Origin: Actinomadura flavalba DSM 45200
GTDB lineage: Bacteria; Actinomycetota; Actinomycetes; Streptosporangiales; Streptosporangiaceae
NCBI RefSeq assembly: GCF_000374305.1
Contig: NZ_KB894096.1
Span: forward strand, 186,001 to 250,000
Length of the DNA: 64,000 bases
Direction of reading: 5' to 3'
Of the stretch, positions 43,477-51,549 are shown piece by piece; position 1 is the stretch's first letter, and each line of letters starts with the position of its first letter. A program made the position numbers and the translations under genes. Below the pieces are notes generated by a model that was given only the letters and a program-made list of their open reading frames with translations, did no database searches and was not told where the DNA came from.

Positions 43477-44328
43477 GTGGACAGAGCAGAGCTGGCCGCG
43501 TTCCTGCGCAGCCGACGCGAGCGGATCGCCCCCGCCGACGTCGGCCTGCCCGCCGGGCCGCGCCGCCGTACCCCGGGCCTGCGCCGCGAGGAGGCCGCCC
43601 GGCTCGCGCACATCTCGGTCGAGTACTACACGCGGCTGGAGCAGGCGCGCGGGCCGGTCCCGTCCCGCGAGGTGCTGGCCGGGCTCGCCCGCGCGCTGCG
43701 CCTGTCCGACGCCGAGAACGTCCACCTGCACCACCTCGCCGGCACCCCGCCCGCGCCGCCGCCGGGGCCGCCGCGCGAGGTGCGGCAGAGCGTGCTGGAC
43801 CTGCTGGACCGGCTGCCGCACGCCGCCGCGCTCGTCCTGTCGGCGGCCTACGAGGTGATCGCCTGGAACGACCTCGCGGCGGCGCTGCTGGAGGACTTCT
43901 CCGCGCTGCCGCGCCGCGACCGCAACCTCGTCCGCCGCGCGTTCCTCGGCCCGCACCCCGAAGGGCGCCTGCTCTACGGCATCACGGACGGGCACGAGTT
44001 CGCCCGCACGTCCGTCCTGCACCTGCGCGGCGCCGCCGCCCGCTACCCCGGCGACCCCGAGCTGACCGCGCTCGTCCGCGAGCTGCGCGCGGGCAGCGCC
44101 GACTTCGCGCGGCTGTGGAACTCCCACGACGTGACGGCGGGCCCGACGCTGTGCAAGACGTTCCAGCACCCGCTGGTCGGGCCGGTCTCCGTCAACTGCG
44201 ACGTCCTGGACATCGCCGACCGCGACCAGCGCGTCATCCTCTACACCGCCACGCCGGGTTCCCCGTCGGAGGAGGCCCTGCGCCTGCTGTCGGTGATCGG
44301 CACGCAGCGCATGGACGTCACCGGCTGA
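43477..44328 (+). CDS. XRE-family regulator with MmyB-like ligand-binding domain
   Basis: A 283-aa regulator. The N-terminal helix-turn-helix (about 5-75) includes RRERIAPADVG, RTPGLRREEAARLAHISVEY and YTRLEQARGPVPSREVLAGL, the standard opening of the MmyB group. The C-terminal domain (about 100-270) is the MmyB_LBD, a PAS-like fold that binds fatty acids in some members. Such regulators usually control a divergent SDR, as here. GTG start at 43477. Its stop is 3 nt from that of the convergent WYL gene. Confidence 0.9.
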   Translation: MDRAELAAFLRSRRERIAPADVGLPAGPRRRTPGLRREEAARLAHISVEYYTRLEQARGPVPSREVLAGLARALRLSDAENVHLHHLAGTPPAPPPGPPREVRQSVLDLLDRLPHAAALVLSAAYEVIAWNDLAAALLEDFSALPRRDRNLVRRAFLGPHPEGRLLYGITDGHEFARTSVLHLRGAAARYPGDPELTALVRELRAGSADFARLWNSHDVTAGPTLCKTFQHPLVGPVSVNCDVLDIADRDQRVILYTATPGSPSEEALRLLSVIGTQRMDVTG

Positions 44329-44331
44329 ACG

Positions 44332-45303
44332 TCAGCTCCCCGGCGGCGGGAGGGCGGCGGCGTAGCGGTCGGCCAGCGTGCGCAGGTGGGCGACCAGTTC
44401 CGGCGGGCCGGTCACCTCGAAATCGGCGTCCAGCAGGCCCAAGTGGACCGCGAGACTCTCCACGGTGTCGGCGCCCGTGCGCAGGAGGCAGGACGCGTCG
44501 TCCACCGGCTCGACGGTGCCCACGGCGGGGCTGACGCGGGCGGCGATCGTCGCGGCGGGCGCGCGCACCGTGACCGTGGCGTGGTAGCGCCAGGCCGCCG
44601 CCGACGCCCGGCGGGACACGTACGCGGCCACGTCCTCCTCCGGCAGGGGACGCGGAGTGAACCGGGGGCCGTTGGGCACGCGGGGGACGATCCGGTCGGC
44701 GCGGAAGGTGCGCCAGGCGGCCCGGTCCACGTCCCAGGCCAGCAGGTACCAGCGGCGGCCCCAGTTCACCAGCCGGTACGGCTCGGCCTCGCGGCGCGTC
44801 GCCGCGCCCTGGTGGGCGGTGTAGTCGAACCGCAGCCGTTCGTGCGCCCGGCACGCCGCCGCCAGTGCCGTCAGCACCTCCGCGGCCACCGTCGGGCCCG
44901 GAGAATCCGCCGGGACGGCGACCGTCGCGCCGTGCAGCGTCGCGATCCGGTGCCGCAGCCGGGACGGCATCACCTGCTCCAGCTTCACCAGCGCCCGCAG
45001 CGACGCCTCGGGCAGCCCGGCGACGGACCCGCCCGTCGCGGTGCGCAGCCCCACCGCGACCGCGACCGCCTCCTCGTCGTCCAGCAGCAGCGGCGGCACG
45101 GCCGCGCCCGCGCCGAGCCGGTACCCGCCCGCCGATCCGCGCGTCGCCTCCACGGGATAGCCGAGCGACCGCAGCCGCTCGACGTCGGCGCGGACCGTCC
45201 GGCCGCTGACGCCGAGCCGGTCGGCCAGCTCGCCGCCCGTCCAGGGGCGGGGCGACTGGAGCAGGGCGAGCAGGCGCAGCAGCCGCGCGGAGGTTTCCAG
45301 CAT
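44332..45303 (-). CDS. WYL-domain transcriptional regulator
   Basis: A 323-aa YafY-like regulator: the HTH_11 domain LETSARLLRLLALLQSPRPW and ADRLGVSGRTVRADVERLRSLG, then the WYL domain with RWYLLAWDVDRAAWRTFRADRI (about 185-206) and a WCX C-terminal part. The start ATG at 45303 matches the family's usual opening; an in-frame ATG at 45324 gives seven more residues. It diverges from the epoxide hydrolase gene (start 45366), its probable target, across a 62-bp gap with a TTAGG...CCTAA dyad. Confidence 0.88.
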   Translation of the reverse strand: MLETSARLLRLLALLQSPRPWTGGELADRLGVSGRTVRADVERLRSLGYPVEATRGSAGGYRLGAGAAVPPLLLDDEEAVAVAVGLRTATGGSVAGLPEASLRALVKLEQVMPSRLRHRIATLHGATVAVPADSPGPTVAAEVLTALAAACRAHERLRFDYTAHQGAATRREAEPYRLVNWGRRWYLLAWDVDRAAWRTFRADRIVPRVPNGPRFTPRPLPEEDVAAYVSRRASAAAWRYHATVTVRAPAATIAARVSPAVGTVEPVDDASCLLRTGADTVESLAVHLGLLDADFEVTGPPELVAHLRTLADRYAAALPPPGS

Positions 45304-45323
45304 GGACGCAGAATGCCCGACCA

Positions 45324-45344
45324 TTAGGAACGAAGCCAGCCTAA
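45324..45344. promoter_or_regulatory. candidate WYL operator
   Basis: TTAGG (45324-45328) and CCTAA (45340-45344) form a short inverted repeat with an 11-bp spacer in the 62-bp WYL/epoxide hydrolase gap. Confidence 0.35.
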
Positions 45345-45365
45345 AGGCACGCGAGAGTGGACCTC

Positions 45366-46514
45366 ATGAACGAGATCCGCGACTTCCGCATCGACATCCC
45401 GCAGGCCGACCTCGACGACCTGGCCGCCCGCCTCGGCCGCACCCGCCACGCGGAGGAGCTTCCGCCCGGGCAGGTGACCGACGGGGTGCGGCGCGGGCCG
45501 GTCGAGCCCGGTTGGGAGTACGGGGTGCCCGGCGCGTTCGTCCGCGAGCTGACGGAGCGCTGGCGCGACGGCTTCGACTGGCGCGCGCAGGAGGCGCGGC
45601 TGAACGCCTTCCCGCAGTACACCACGGAGATCGACGGGCAGAACGTGCATTTCGTCCACGTCCGTTCGGCGGAGCCGGGCGCCGTTCCGCTCGTCCTCAC
45701 CCACGGATGGCCCAGCACGTTCGTCGAGTACGTCGACCTGATCGGCCCGCTCACCGACCCCGCCGCACACGGCGGCGACCCGGCCGACGCGTTCCACGTC
45801 GTCGTCCCGTCCCTGCCCGGGTTCGGGTTCTCCGGCCCCACCCGCACGCGCGGCTGGGACGCGGCCCGCACCGCCGACGCCTGGGCCGAGCTGATGTCCC
45901 GCCTCGGCTACGACCGGTTCGGCGCGCACGGCAACGACGCGGGCGCCATCGTCAGCCCCGAGATCGGCCGCCGCCACCCCGGCCGGGTGCTCGGCGTGCA
46001 CGTGAACCAGATCTTCTCGTTCCCGTCCGGCGACCCCGCCGAGCTGGCGGACCTCACCGCCGCCGAGCAGGGGTACCTGGCGTTCCTCGGCGCGTTCGTC
46101 GAGCACGCCGTGCACGACCGCGTCCAGCAGGCCCAGCCGCAGACCCTCGCGCACGCGCTGGCCGACTCCCCGGCGGGCCAGCTCGCGTGGATCGGCCAGC
46201 TCCTGGCGGGCCTGCCCGACCCGGACGTCGTCCTCACCAACGCCACGATCTACTGGCTCACCAACACCGCCGCGTCCTCGGCGCGCTTCTACTACGAGAA
46301 CCACCGCGCCGAACCGGCGGCCGAGCCGACGACGTTCCCGCTCGGGCTGGCGTCGTTCGCGCACGACTTCCGCCCGCTGCGCCGCTTCGCCGACCGCGAC
46401 CACACCGCGATCGTGTCGTGGAACGAGTACGACCGGGGCGGCCACTGGGCCGCCCACGACGCCCCCGACCTGCTCGTCGAGGACCTGCGCGGCTTCTTCC
46501 GCTCCTTGCGCTGA
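45366..46514 (+). CDS. epoxide hydrolase (EHN family)
   Basis: A 382-aa alpha/beta hydrolase with an N-terminal EHN domain (about 1-110: [36 protein letters not shown]). The core follows: [20 protein letters not shown] is the oxyanion-hole strand, the nucleophile Asp is in [14 protein letters not shown], and the catalytic His is in [11 protein letters not shown]. It opens epoxides to diols with water; the physiological epoxide is unknown. The ATG at 45366 is chosen; GTG at 45357 is an alternative with little difference. Regulation by the divergent WYL protein is likely. An 18-bp hairpin terminates it. Confidence 0.9.
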   Translation: MNEIRDFRIDIPQADLDDLAARLGRTRHAEELPPGQVTDGVRRGPVEPGWEYGVPGAFVRELTERWRDGFDWRAQEARLNAFPQYTTEIDGQNVHFVHVRSAEPGAVPLVLTHGWPSTFVEYVDLIGPLTDPAAHGGDPADAFHVVVPSLPGFGFSGPTRTRGWDAARTADAWAELMSRLGYDRFGAHGNDAGAIVSPEIGRRHPGRVLGVHVNQIFSFPSGDPAELADLTAAEQGYLAFLGAFVEHAVHDRVQQAQPQTLAHALADSPAGQLAWIGQLLAGLPDPDVVLTNATIYWLTNTAASSARFYYENHRAEPAAEPTTFPLGLASFAHDFRPLRRFADRDHTAIVSWNEYDRGGHWAAHDAPDLLVEDLRGFFRSLR

Positions 46515-46532
46515 CGGGCCGCTCGGGACTCG

Positions 46533-46574
46533 GGCGACGGTGGACGCCGCAGCGGCGCGGCGTCCACCGTCGCC
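46533..46574 (+). terminator. 18-bp perfect stem terminator after the epoxide hydrolase
   Basis: Arms 46533-46550 and 46557-46574 are exact complements around a 6-nt loop, 19 nt past the hydrolase stop. Confidence 0.9.
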
Positions 46575-46633
46575 GTTGCGGCCGGTCGAATCCGATTCGA
46601 TGCCGTGGGTGCGGCGGACGTAGGGTCGGCGGC

Positions 46634-47380
46634 ATGGGGTTGCAACTGGTTCAGGTGAACTACAAGGCGCGCGACGACGCGGCGCTCGGACGGTTCTGGG
46701 CGGACGCGCTCGGCTGGGGCGTCTCCAGCGAGGGGCCCGGCGTGACCAACGTCGAGCCCGTCGGCTTCGACTGGCCGGACCCCACTGCCGTGTGCATCGA
46801 CGTCGTGACCGTCCCCGATCCCGAGACGGTGCGCTACCGCACGCACATCGACCTCGCGAGCACGTCCGCCGCGCACCAGGCGGAACTGGTCGCGCGGCTG
46901 ACGGAGCTGGGCGCCACGCCCGCCGACATCGGCCAGGGCGACGTCCCGTGGACGGTCATGGCCGACCCGGAGGGCAACGTGTTCTGCGTGCTGGAGCCCC
47001 GCGAGATCTACCGGGACACCGGGCCGATCGCGTCGGTGAACGTCGACTGCGCCGACCCGCGCGCCATGGCGCGGTTCTGGGGCGAGGCCGTCGGCTGGAC
47101 CGTCCACGAGGTGACCGACGAACGCGCGATGCTGCGCTCGGCCGAGGGCGTCGGACCGTACCTGTTCTTCTTCCGCACACCCGACCGCGAAAGCGCGCGC
47201 AGCCGAGCCCACCTCGACGTACTGCCCTACCCCGGCGGCGACCAGGCCACGGAGGTCGCCCGCCTACTGGCCCTCGGCGCGAAACCCGCCGACGTAGGCC
47301 AGGGCGACGTCTCGTGGATCGTCCTGGCGGACCCGGAGGGCAACGACTTCTGCGTACTCGGCCGCTCGAACACTGCTTGA
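46634..47380 (+). CDS. two-domain VOC (glyoxalase/bleomycin-resistance-like) protein
   Basis: A 248-aa protein made of two tandem VOC domains. Domain 1 (about 5-120) ends DPEGNVFCVLEPRE; domain 2 (about 128-245) ends DPEGNDFCVLGRSN, and both contain the matching block LGA-PADIGQGDV/PADVGQGDV, so the gene arose by internal duplication. VOC proteins bind metals and catalyse lyase or dioxygenase reactions, or bind antibiotics; which applies here is not visible. The ATG start at 46634 has a weak GGCGG ribosome site. It stands alone between a terminator and the integrase locus. Confidence 0.85.
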   Translation: MGLQLVQVNYKARDDAALGRFWADALGWGVSSEGPGVTNVEPVGFDWPDPTAVCIDVVTVPDPETVRYRTHIDLASTSAAHQAELVARLTELGATPADIGQGDVPWTVMADPEGNVFCVLEPREIYRDTGPIASVNVDCADPRAMARFWGEAVGWTVHEVTDERAMLRSAEGVGPYLFFFRTPDRESARSRAHLDVLPYPGGDQATEVARLLALGAKPADVGQGDVSWIVLADPEGNDFCVLGRSNTA

Positions 47381-47392
47381 GCACGACCTCGC

Positions 47393-47446
47393 CTCAGAGG
47401 CCGACGTCGCGCGCGGCCGCTCGTCCCACCGGCCGCGCTGACGGAG
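47393..47446 (-). pseudogene. remnant of a second integrase 3' end (direct repeat)
   Basis: CTCAGAGGCCGACGTCGCGC occurs at 47393-47412 and again at 47495-47514, where it is the 3' end of the integrase gene. After a diverged 8-9 nt, another ~25 bp matches with four differences. Read on the minus strand the outer copy recalls RQRGRWDERP, like the integrase's RQRDRWDDHP, but with a 1-nt shift before the end. It looks like a decayed or duplicated integrase tail. Confidence 0.6.
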
Positions 47447-47495
47447 GTGACGGGAACCCGAGGCGGACCGGGGGATCGAGCGCCGGCGGGCGGGC

Positions 47496-48635
47496 TCAGA
47501 GGCCGACGTCGCGCATGGGGTGGTCGTCCCAGCGGTCGCGCTGGCGGATGTACTCGTGCACCTGGCGCGAGCGGGGGGACCAGGCGCCGATGGTCTCGAT
47601 GGCGGCGGCCTTGGCGCCGGCGTCGGCCGCGCTGGTGGCGCCGCCCGCGCGCAGGCCGTGGGGGCTCCACCGCTCGGGGTCGAGGCCCGCGCGGGCGCAC
47701 GCCTGCTTGAACGCGTGGCTGATCCCGGCGCCGGTCATGCGGTGACCGTCGGCTGAGCGGCCGGTGTAGCCCGGCTCTCCGGCGACGCGGCCGCGCTGGT
47801 CGACGCGGCGCAGCAACGGGCCGTCGGTGACGCCGCGCTCGCGCAGCAGCGCGATCCACTCCTGGACGGCCCGCACCGGGCAGGTCAGATGGCGGGAGCC
47901 GTACAGCAGCGGGATCTCGTGCCCGTGGCCCGCCTGGTCGGTCTTGGACGAGCGCAGCCACACCAGAAGGCCCTGGCGCACGGCGGTGACGTCCCCGATG
48001 TCCAGTGCGGCCAGCTCGCTGCGCCGTCGCATGGCGGCGAACCCCAGCACCAGCAGCGCCCGGTCCCGCGACCCCTGGGCCGTGTCGGGCAGCGCGGTCA
48101 CGATCTCCCGCAGCACGTCCACGGTGACCGGCGCGGCCCGCCGGGGCCGGGGGCTCCCGCGCTCCCTGCGATAGGTGCGCAGGACGTCGGCGGCCAGCGA
48201 CCCGTCGACCTTCTCCCCGGTCATCTTGCGATGCCGCGACGTGACGGCGGCGAGCTTGCGCTGAATCGTGGACGGCGCCAGCGTCCGCCCCAGGCCCCCC
48301 TCGGCCAGATGAGCGGCCCAGGACGCGAGCTGCCCGGGACTCACGGGCAGGGGACCCCGCCCGCTCGCGAAACACCACGAGTCGTACTGCTCCCAGTCCC
48401 TCTCATACGCCCGCCGCGTGTTAACGGCCTGCGCCCGCTCAATGTAAGCCGCCGCACTCCACGACAAATCACCAACGGACCCCGCCCGCGAACCGCCTCC
48501 CAGAAGGCCGCCCCCCGGAGGCGCCGGAACGGGCTCGGTCGTCGACGACAGATCACCGACGATCGCCTCCACGGCCTGCTCGGCGGGTGTGGTCTCGGCA
48601 GGGGCGTCCATGGGGCTGTCCGGGTCGTGCTTCAC
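47496..48635 (-). CDS. tyrosine recombinase/integrase
   Basis: A 379-aa site-specific recombinase. Residues ~55-155 form a SAM-like core-binding domain (AYIERAQAVNTRRAYERDW, STIQRKLAAVTSRHRKMTG). The catalytic domain has Arg204/205 (AMRRRSEL), Lys231 (SSKTDQ), His326 and Arg329 (SPHGLRAGG), Trp352 (GAWSP, the H/W position) and the nucleophile Tyr362 (VHEYIRQ). All six positions are present, so it should be active. Start GTG at 48635 with GAGGAG upstream; ATG 48611 is an alternative. It diverges from a zinc-finger/coiled-coil gene, and a perfect 13-7-13 inverted repeat lies between them. No tRNA or excisionase is adjacent. Confidence 0.9.
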   Translation of the reverse strand: MKHDPDSPMDAPAETTPAEQAVEAIVGDLSSTTEPVPAPPGGGLLGGGSRAGSVGDLSWSAAAYIERAQAVNTRRAYERDWEQYDSWCFASGRGPLPVSPGQLASWAAHLAEGGLGRTLAPSTIQRKLAAVTSRHRKMTGEKVDGSLAADVLRTYRRERGSPRPRRAAPVTVDVLREIVTALPDTAQGSRDRALLVLGFAAMRRRSELAALDIGDVTAVRQGLLVWLRSSKTDQAGHGHEIPLLYGSRHLTCPVRAVQEWIALLRERGVTDGPLLRRVDQRGRVAGEPGYTGRSADGHRMTGAGISHAFKQACARAGLDPERWSPHGLRAGGATSAADAGAKAAAIETIGAWSPRSRQVHEYIRQRDRWDDHPMRDVGL

Positions 48636-48656
48636 CGTGCGGCGCTCCTCTCGAAA

Positions 48657-48689
48657 CCACTTGCGATAAGGGAATGTTATCGCAAGTGG
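48657..48689. promoter_or_regulatory. perfect 13-7-13 inverted repeat, candidate recombinase core site or operator
   Basis: CCACTTGCGATAA (48657-48669), an asymmetric 7-nt spacer GGGAATG, and the exact complement TTATCGCAAGTGG (48677-48689). Arms and spacer match the geometry of tyrosine-recombinase crossover sites (loxP and FRT are 13-8-13). It is 22 nt upstream of the integrase start and is AT-richer than the surrounding DNA. Confidence 0.75.
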
Positions 48690-48701
48690 CTCTATGGCGA
48701 T

Positions 48702-48748
48702 CAAACGCGTGCGCGTGTCGTGAAAGCAAACGCGTGCACGCGTACGCG
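48702..48748. promoter_or_regulatory. iterated palindromes and direct repeats upstream of the coiled-coil gene
   Basis: CAAACGCGTGC occurs at 48702-48712 and 48727-48737 (25-bp spacing). The second copy runs into two overlapping palindromes, CGCGTGCACGCG (48731-48742) and CGCGTACGCG (48739-48748). This resembles iterons or a multi-site operator for the adjacent DNA-binding-type protein. Confidence 0.55.
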
Positions 48749-48784
48749 ATCGGATATAGCGTGTGCGGCGTGGAAGACGGAGAC

Positions 48785-49954
48785 ATGACGCGGCTGGAAG
48801 ATCCCTCGGTGCTCGCGCAGGACGAGACGGACGCCAGGAGAGAGCGGGACCATCCCTTCGGGCGGTGCCAGCTCGTCGACGAGCGGGGGAACCGCTGCGG
48901 GGAGCCGCTTCCGGCTCCGCCCACCGACGAGAAGGGCAGGCCGCGCGGCGGGCGGCGCAGCAAGTACTGCTGCAAGGCGCACGCCGACAAGGCTTCACGG
49001 TTGCAGCGCGCCGCCGCCGCGGCCGTCACGACGACGGGCCAGCAGCGGGCGGCCGAGCTGGCCGAACGGCTACTGCCCTCGCTGCGCGACCAGCAGCAGG
49101 CGTTGCACACCCTGCTGCGCCACCTGGAGGAGATCGACGCCGCCGCCGTCAGCCGCGTCGAGGCGGCCGAGGCCGAGGCCGAACGCGCCCGCCGCGACGC
49201 GGGACTGGCCGAGAAGGACGCCCAGGAAGCCGGGCGCAGCGCCGCCACCGCGTCCCGGCAGGCCGAACGCGCCGAACGCGAGCGCGCCGAGGCCGTCGAA
49301 CGCGAGAAGGAGGCCACCGAACGCGCGCTGGCCGCCGACGGACGCGCCGAAGCCGCGCTGGAGGCGGGCGCCCAGGCGTCCCAGCGCGAACGCGAGGCGC
49401 TGCAACGCGTCACGGAACTGACCGGCTACCTGTCAGCCGCCCGCCAGGCCCTGGAGACCGGGCGGCACGCACACCGGGAACTGGAGAAGGAGGCGCGCAC
49501 CGCGCAAGAGGCCCTGAAGACCGAACAGGCCGAGCGCGCACGTCTGGCCGGAGAACTGACCGATCTCCGCCGGGAGACGGCCGCCGACCGCGAGCGCGCC
49601 GCCGCCCTGCTCCAGCAGGCCGAACGGACGACCGAACAGGTCCGCGCCGACACCACCGCCGAACTGTCCCGGCTCCGCGAAGCACTCGACCGCGCGGAAC
49701 ACGACCGCGCCGCCCACGCCGACCGTGCGGCCGAGCAGTCCGCCCAGACCGCCGCCGCCCGCGCCGCCGCCGAGGCCGCCGAGCAGGCCCACCGGGACAG
49801 CGTGGCCCGCCTGGAACGCGATCTCCTCACCGCCCGCCAGGACGCGGACCGCCTCCGCGAACGCGCCGCCACCGCCGAGCTCCTGCTCCACCAGGCGACC
49901 GCCCGCTCCGAGACCACCACCCCGCCCACACCCACGACGGACCCCGCACCCTGA
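48785..49954 (+). CDS. zinc-finger plus long coiled-coil protein (KfrA-like architecture)
   Basis: A 389-aa protein. The N-terminal ~70 residues have a putative zinc site: Cys28, Cys38, then YCCKAH with Cys62, Cys63 and His66, with GGRRSK before it. Residues ~75-365 are an almost unbroken coiled coil rich in Ala, Glu, Arg and Gln (for example ERAEAVEREKEATERALAA), followed by a Thr/Pro tail. The architecture is like plasmid KfrA/SMC-like segregation or nucleoid proteins, but I see no helix-turn-helix and cannot confirm homology. It diverges from the tyrosine recombinase and shares its 149-bp palindrome-rich upstream region. The start ATG at 48785 has GAAGACGGAG upstream; GTG 48770 is an alternative. 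Confidence 0.75.
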   Translation: MTRLEDPSVLAQDETDARRERDHPFGRCQLVDERGNRCGEPLPAPPTDEKGRPRGGRRSKYCCKAHADKASRLQRAAAAAVTTTGQQRAAELAERLLPSLRDQQQALHTLLRHLEEIDAAAVSRVEAAEAEAERARRDAGLAEKDAQEAGRSAATASRQAERAERERAEAVEREKEATERALAADGRAEAALEAGAQASQREREALQRVTELTGYLSAARQALETGRHAHRELEKEARTAQEALKTEQAERARLAGELTDLRRETAADRERAAALLQQAERTTEQVRADTTAELSRLREALDRAEHDRAAHADRAAEQSAQTAAARAAAEAAEQAHRDSVARLERDLLTARQDADRLRERAATAELLLHQATARSETTTPPTPTTDPAP

Positions 49955-50002
49955 CCCAACCCGGCTGGCCTGGGTCGGTGCGTCCTTGTGGGCTTGGGCT
50001 GG

Positions 50003-50968
50003 TCAGGGGGTGGGTTGCGCCAGGCGGGACGCCAGGTCGCGTAGTTGTTCCGGGCGGGGGTTCGCTCCGGTCAGCACGGTCGCCAGGCGGTGGCCGGGGA
50101 TCGTGTTCGCGGCGATCGCCGCCAGGCCCGCCACGCCGGCCGGTTCCAGGAGGACGGCCAGCGTGCGCGCCGCCAGCTCCATCGCGTCCGCGATGGCCTC
50201 GTCCGGCACGAGGACGATCTCGTCCACCAGCCTGCTCGCCCGGCGCACCGACTCCGCCGAGGGCGCGCCCACCGCGATGCCGTCGGCGAAGGTCCGGGTT
50301 CGTTCGAGGTCCACCGCGCGGCCCGCCCGCAGACTCTCCAGCATCGACGGCGCGCCCGCCGCGTTGACGCCCACGATCCGCGTGCCGGGAGCGTGCTCCC
50401 GCATCCACCGCGCCACACCGTTGATCAGCGCGCCGTCGCCCACCGGGAGCACGACGGCGTCGAAGCCGGTCCCGGCGCGGGTCAGCTCGGCGCCGATCGT
50501 CCCGGCACCCTCGGCGATGGCCGCCTGGACGCCGTCCTGGAGGTGGACGCGGCCGGGGTGACGTTCGGCGTGCGCGGCGGCGGCCCGCCGCGCCGCCGTG
50601 CCGTCCCCGTCGACCACGACGACCCGGGCCCCGAAGGTCTCGATCCGCTCCTGCTTGCCGGGGTTGATCGTCGCGGGCACGAACACCTCGACCGGCATCC
50701 CGCGCACTCGTCCGGCATACGCGACGGCCTGCCCGAAGTTGCCCGAACTGGCGCACACCACCGGCGTGCCGGGCGCGAGCGTGCTCAGCATCAGGTCGGC
50801 GCCCCGGCCCTTGAAGCTGCGCACCGGGTTGGCCGTCTCCAGCTTGACCGTCACCGCGCGGCCGCCCAGCTCCCGGCACAGCCGCTCGTCCAGGTACTGC
50901 GGGGTGTTCAGGAACACCGGGTCGATCACCCGCGCGGCCTTCTCGATCCGTGCCACGTCCAGGTCCAT
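50003..50968 (-). CDS. PLP-dependent serine/threonine dehydratase-like enzyme
   Basis: A 321-aa fold-type II PLP enzyme. The Schiff-base lysine is Lys53 in RSFKGRGAD, the substrate loop is CASSGNFGQAVAYAG (about 72-86), and the phosphate-binding turn is LPVGDGALING (about 155-165). This is the pattern of threonine/serine dehydratases and related ammonia-lyases or racemases; the amino acid used is not determined. It lacks a C-terminal ACT regulatory domain. The start ATG at 50968 has GGAAGGG upstream. The divergent Lrp/AsnC gene 95 bp away is its likely amino-acid-responsive regulator. Confidence 0.87.
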   Translation of the reverse strand: MDLDVARIEKAARVIDPVFLNTPQYLDERLCRELGGRAVTVKLETANPVRSFKGRGADLMLSTLAPGTPVVCASSGNFGQAVAYAGRVRGMPVEVFVPATINPGKQERIETFGARVVVVDGDGTAARRAAAAHAERHPGRVHLQDGVQAAIAEGAGTIGAELTRAGTGFDAVVLPVGDGALINGVARWMREHAPGTRIVGVNAAGAPSMLESLRAGRAVDLERTRTFADGIAVGAPSAESVRRASRLVDEIVLVPDEAIADAMELAARTLAVLLEPAGVAGLAAIAANTIPGHRLATVLTGANPRPEQLRDLASRLAQPTP

Positions 50969-51040
50969 GCGCGCCACCCTTCCTCGTGCCGACCCGGCCG
51001 ACGCTAATCGAACGCCCGATCGACCCGATTGAGAATTTTC

Positions 51041-51052
51041 GCGTCCGGACGC
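51041..51052. promoter_or_regulatory. 12-bp palindrome in the dehydratase/Lrp gap
   Basis: GCGTCCGGACGC is a perfect palindrome flanked by an AT-richer left arm (GATTGAGAATTTT) and right arm (AATAATC). It is 12 nt upstream of the Lrp start and is a candidate Lrp site. Confidence 0.45.
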
Positions 51053-51063
51053 AATAATCTTGC

Positions 51064-51549
51064 ATGCCCGAAGCGCCACCGCCCCGCCTGGACGAGATCG
51101 ACGCGCTGCTCCTGGACCTGCTCCAGCACGACGCCGACCGCACCCTGCACGACCTCGGCGAACGCGTCGGGCTCTCCCCGAGCGCCGTCCAGCGGCGCAT
51201 CGCCCGCTACCGCCGGGACGGCCTCATCACCCGGCAGGTCGCCGTGCTCGATCCGCACCGCCTCGGCCCGACCGTCCTGGCCACCGTCCTGGTCACCCTC
51301 GACCAGGAGTCGTTCGAGCACCACCGCGCGTTCGCGGCCCGGATGCGCGCGGACGCGCAGGTCCAGCAGTGTTACCGCGTCGCGGGCCCGTGGGACTACG
51401 TGGTCGTCCTGGCCTCCCGCAGCATGCGCGACTGCGGCCGCGCCGGCGACCGCCTGTTCAAGGCGGACGACAACATCAGGCGGTACGAGACGCTGCTCGT
51501 CTTCGACACCGTCAAGACCGGCCTGGCCCTTCCCCCTCCGCTGCCGTGA
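51064..51549 (+). CDS. Lrp/AsnC-family transcriptional regulator
   Basis: A 161-aa protein. The winged helix (about 9-60) includes LDEIDALLLDLLQHDADRTL and ERVGLSPSAVQRRIARYRRDG; the C-terminal RAM (ACT-like) domain binds the amino-acid effector, with VAGPWDYVVVLASRSMRD. It should oligomerise and control the divergent PLP dehydratase. ATG start at 51064. The last 38 bp overlap the 3' end of the convergent ACR3-like transporter gene. Confidence 0.9.
   Translation: MPEAPPPRLDEIDALLLDLLQHDADRTLHDLGERVGLSPSAVQRRIARYRRDGLITRQVAVLDPHRLGPTVLATVLVTLDQESFEHHRAFAARMRADAQVQQCYRVAGPWDYVVVLASRSMRDCGRAGDRLFKADDNIRRYETLLVFDTVKTGLALPPPLP

Noticed and set aside
47393..49954. Intact prophage or integrative conjugative element
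   Set aside because: Only a recombinase and one coiled-coil protein are present; no phage structural, replication, transfer or excisionase genes and no tRNA attachment site were found.
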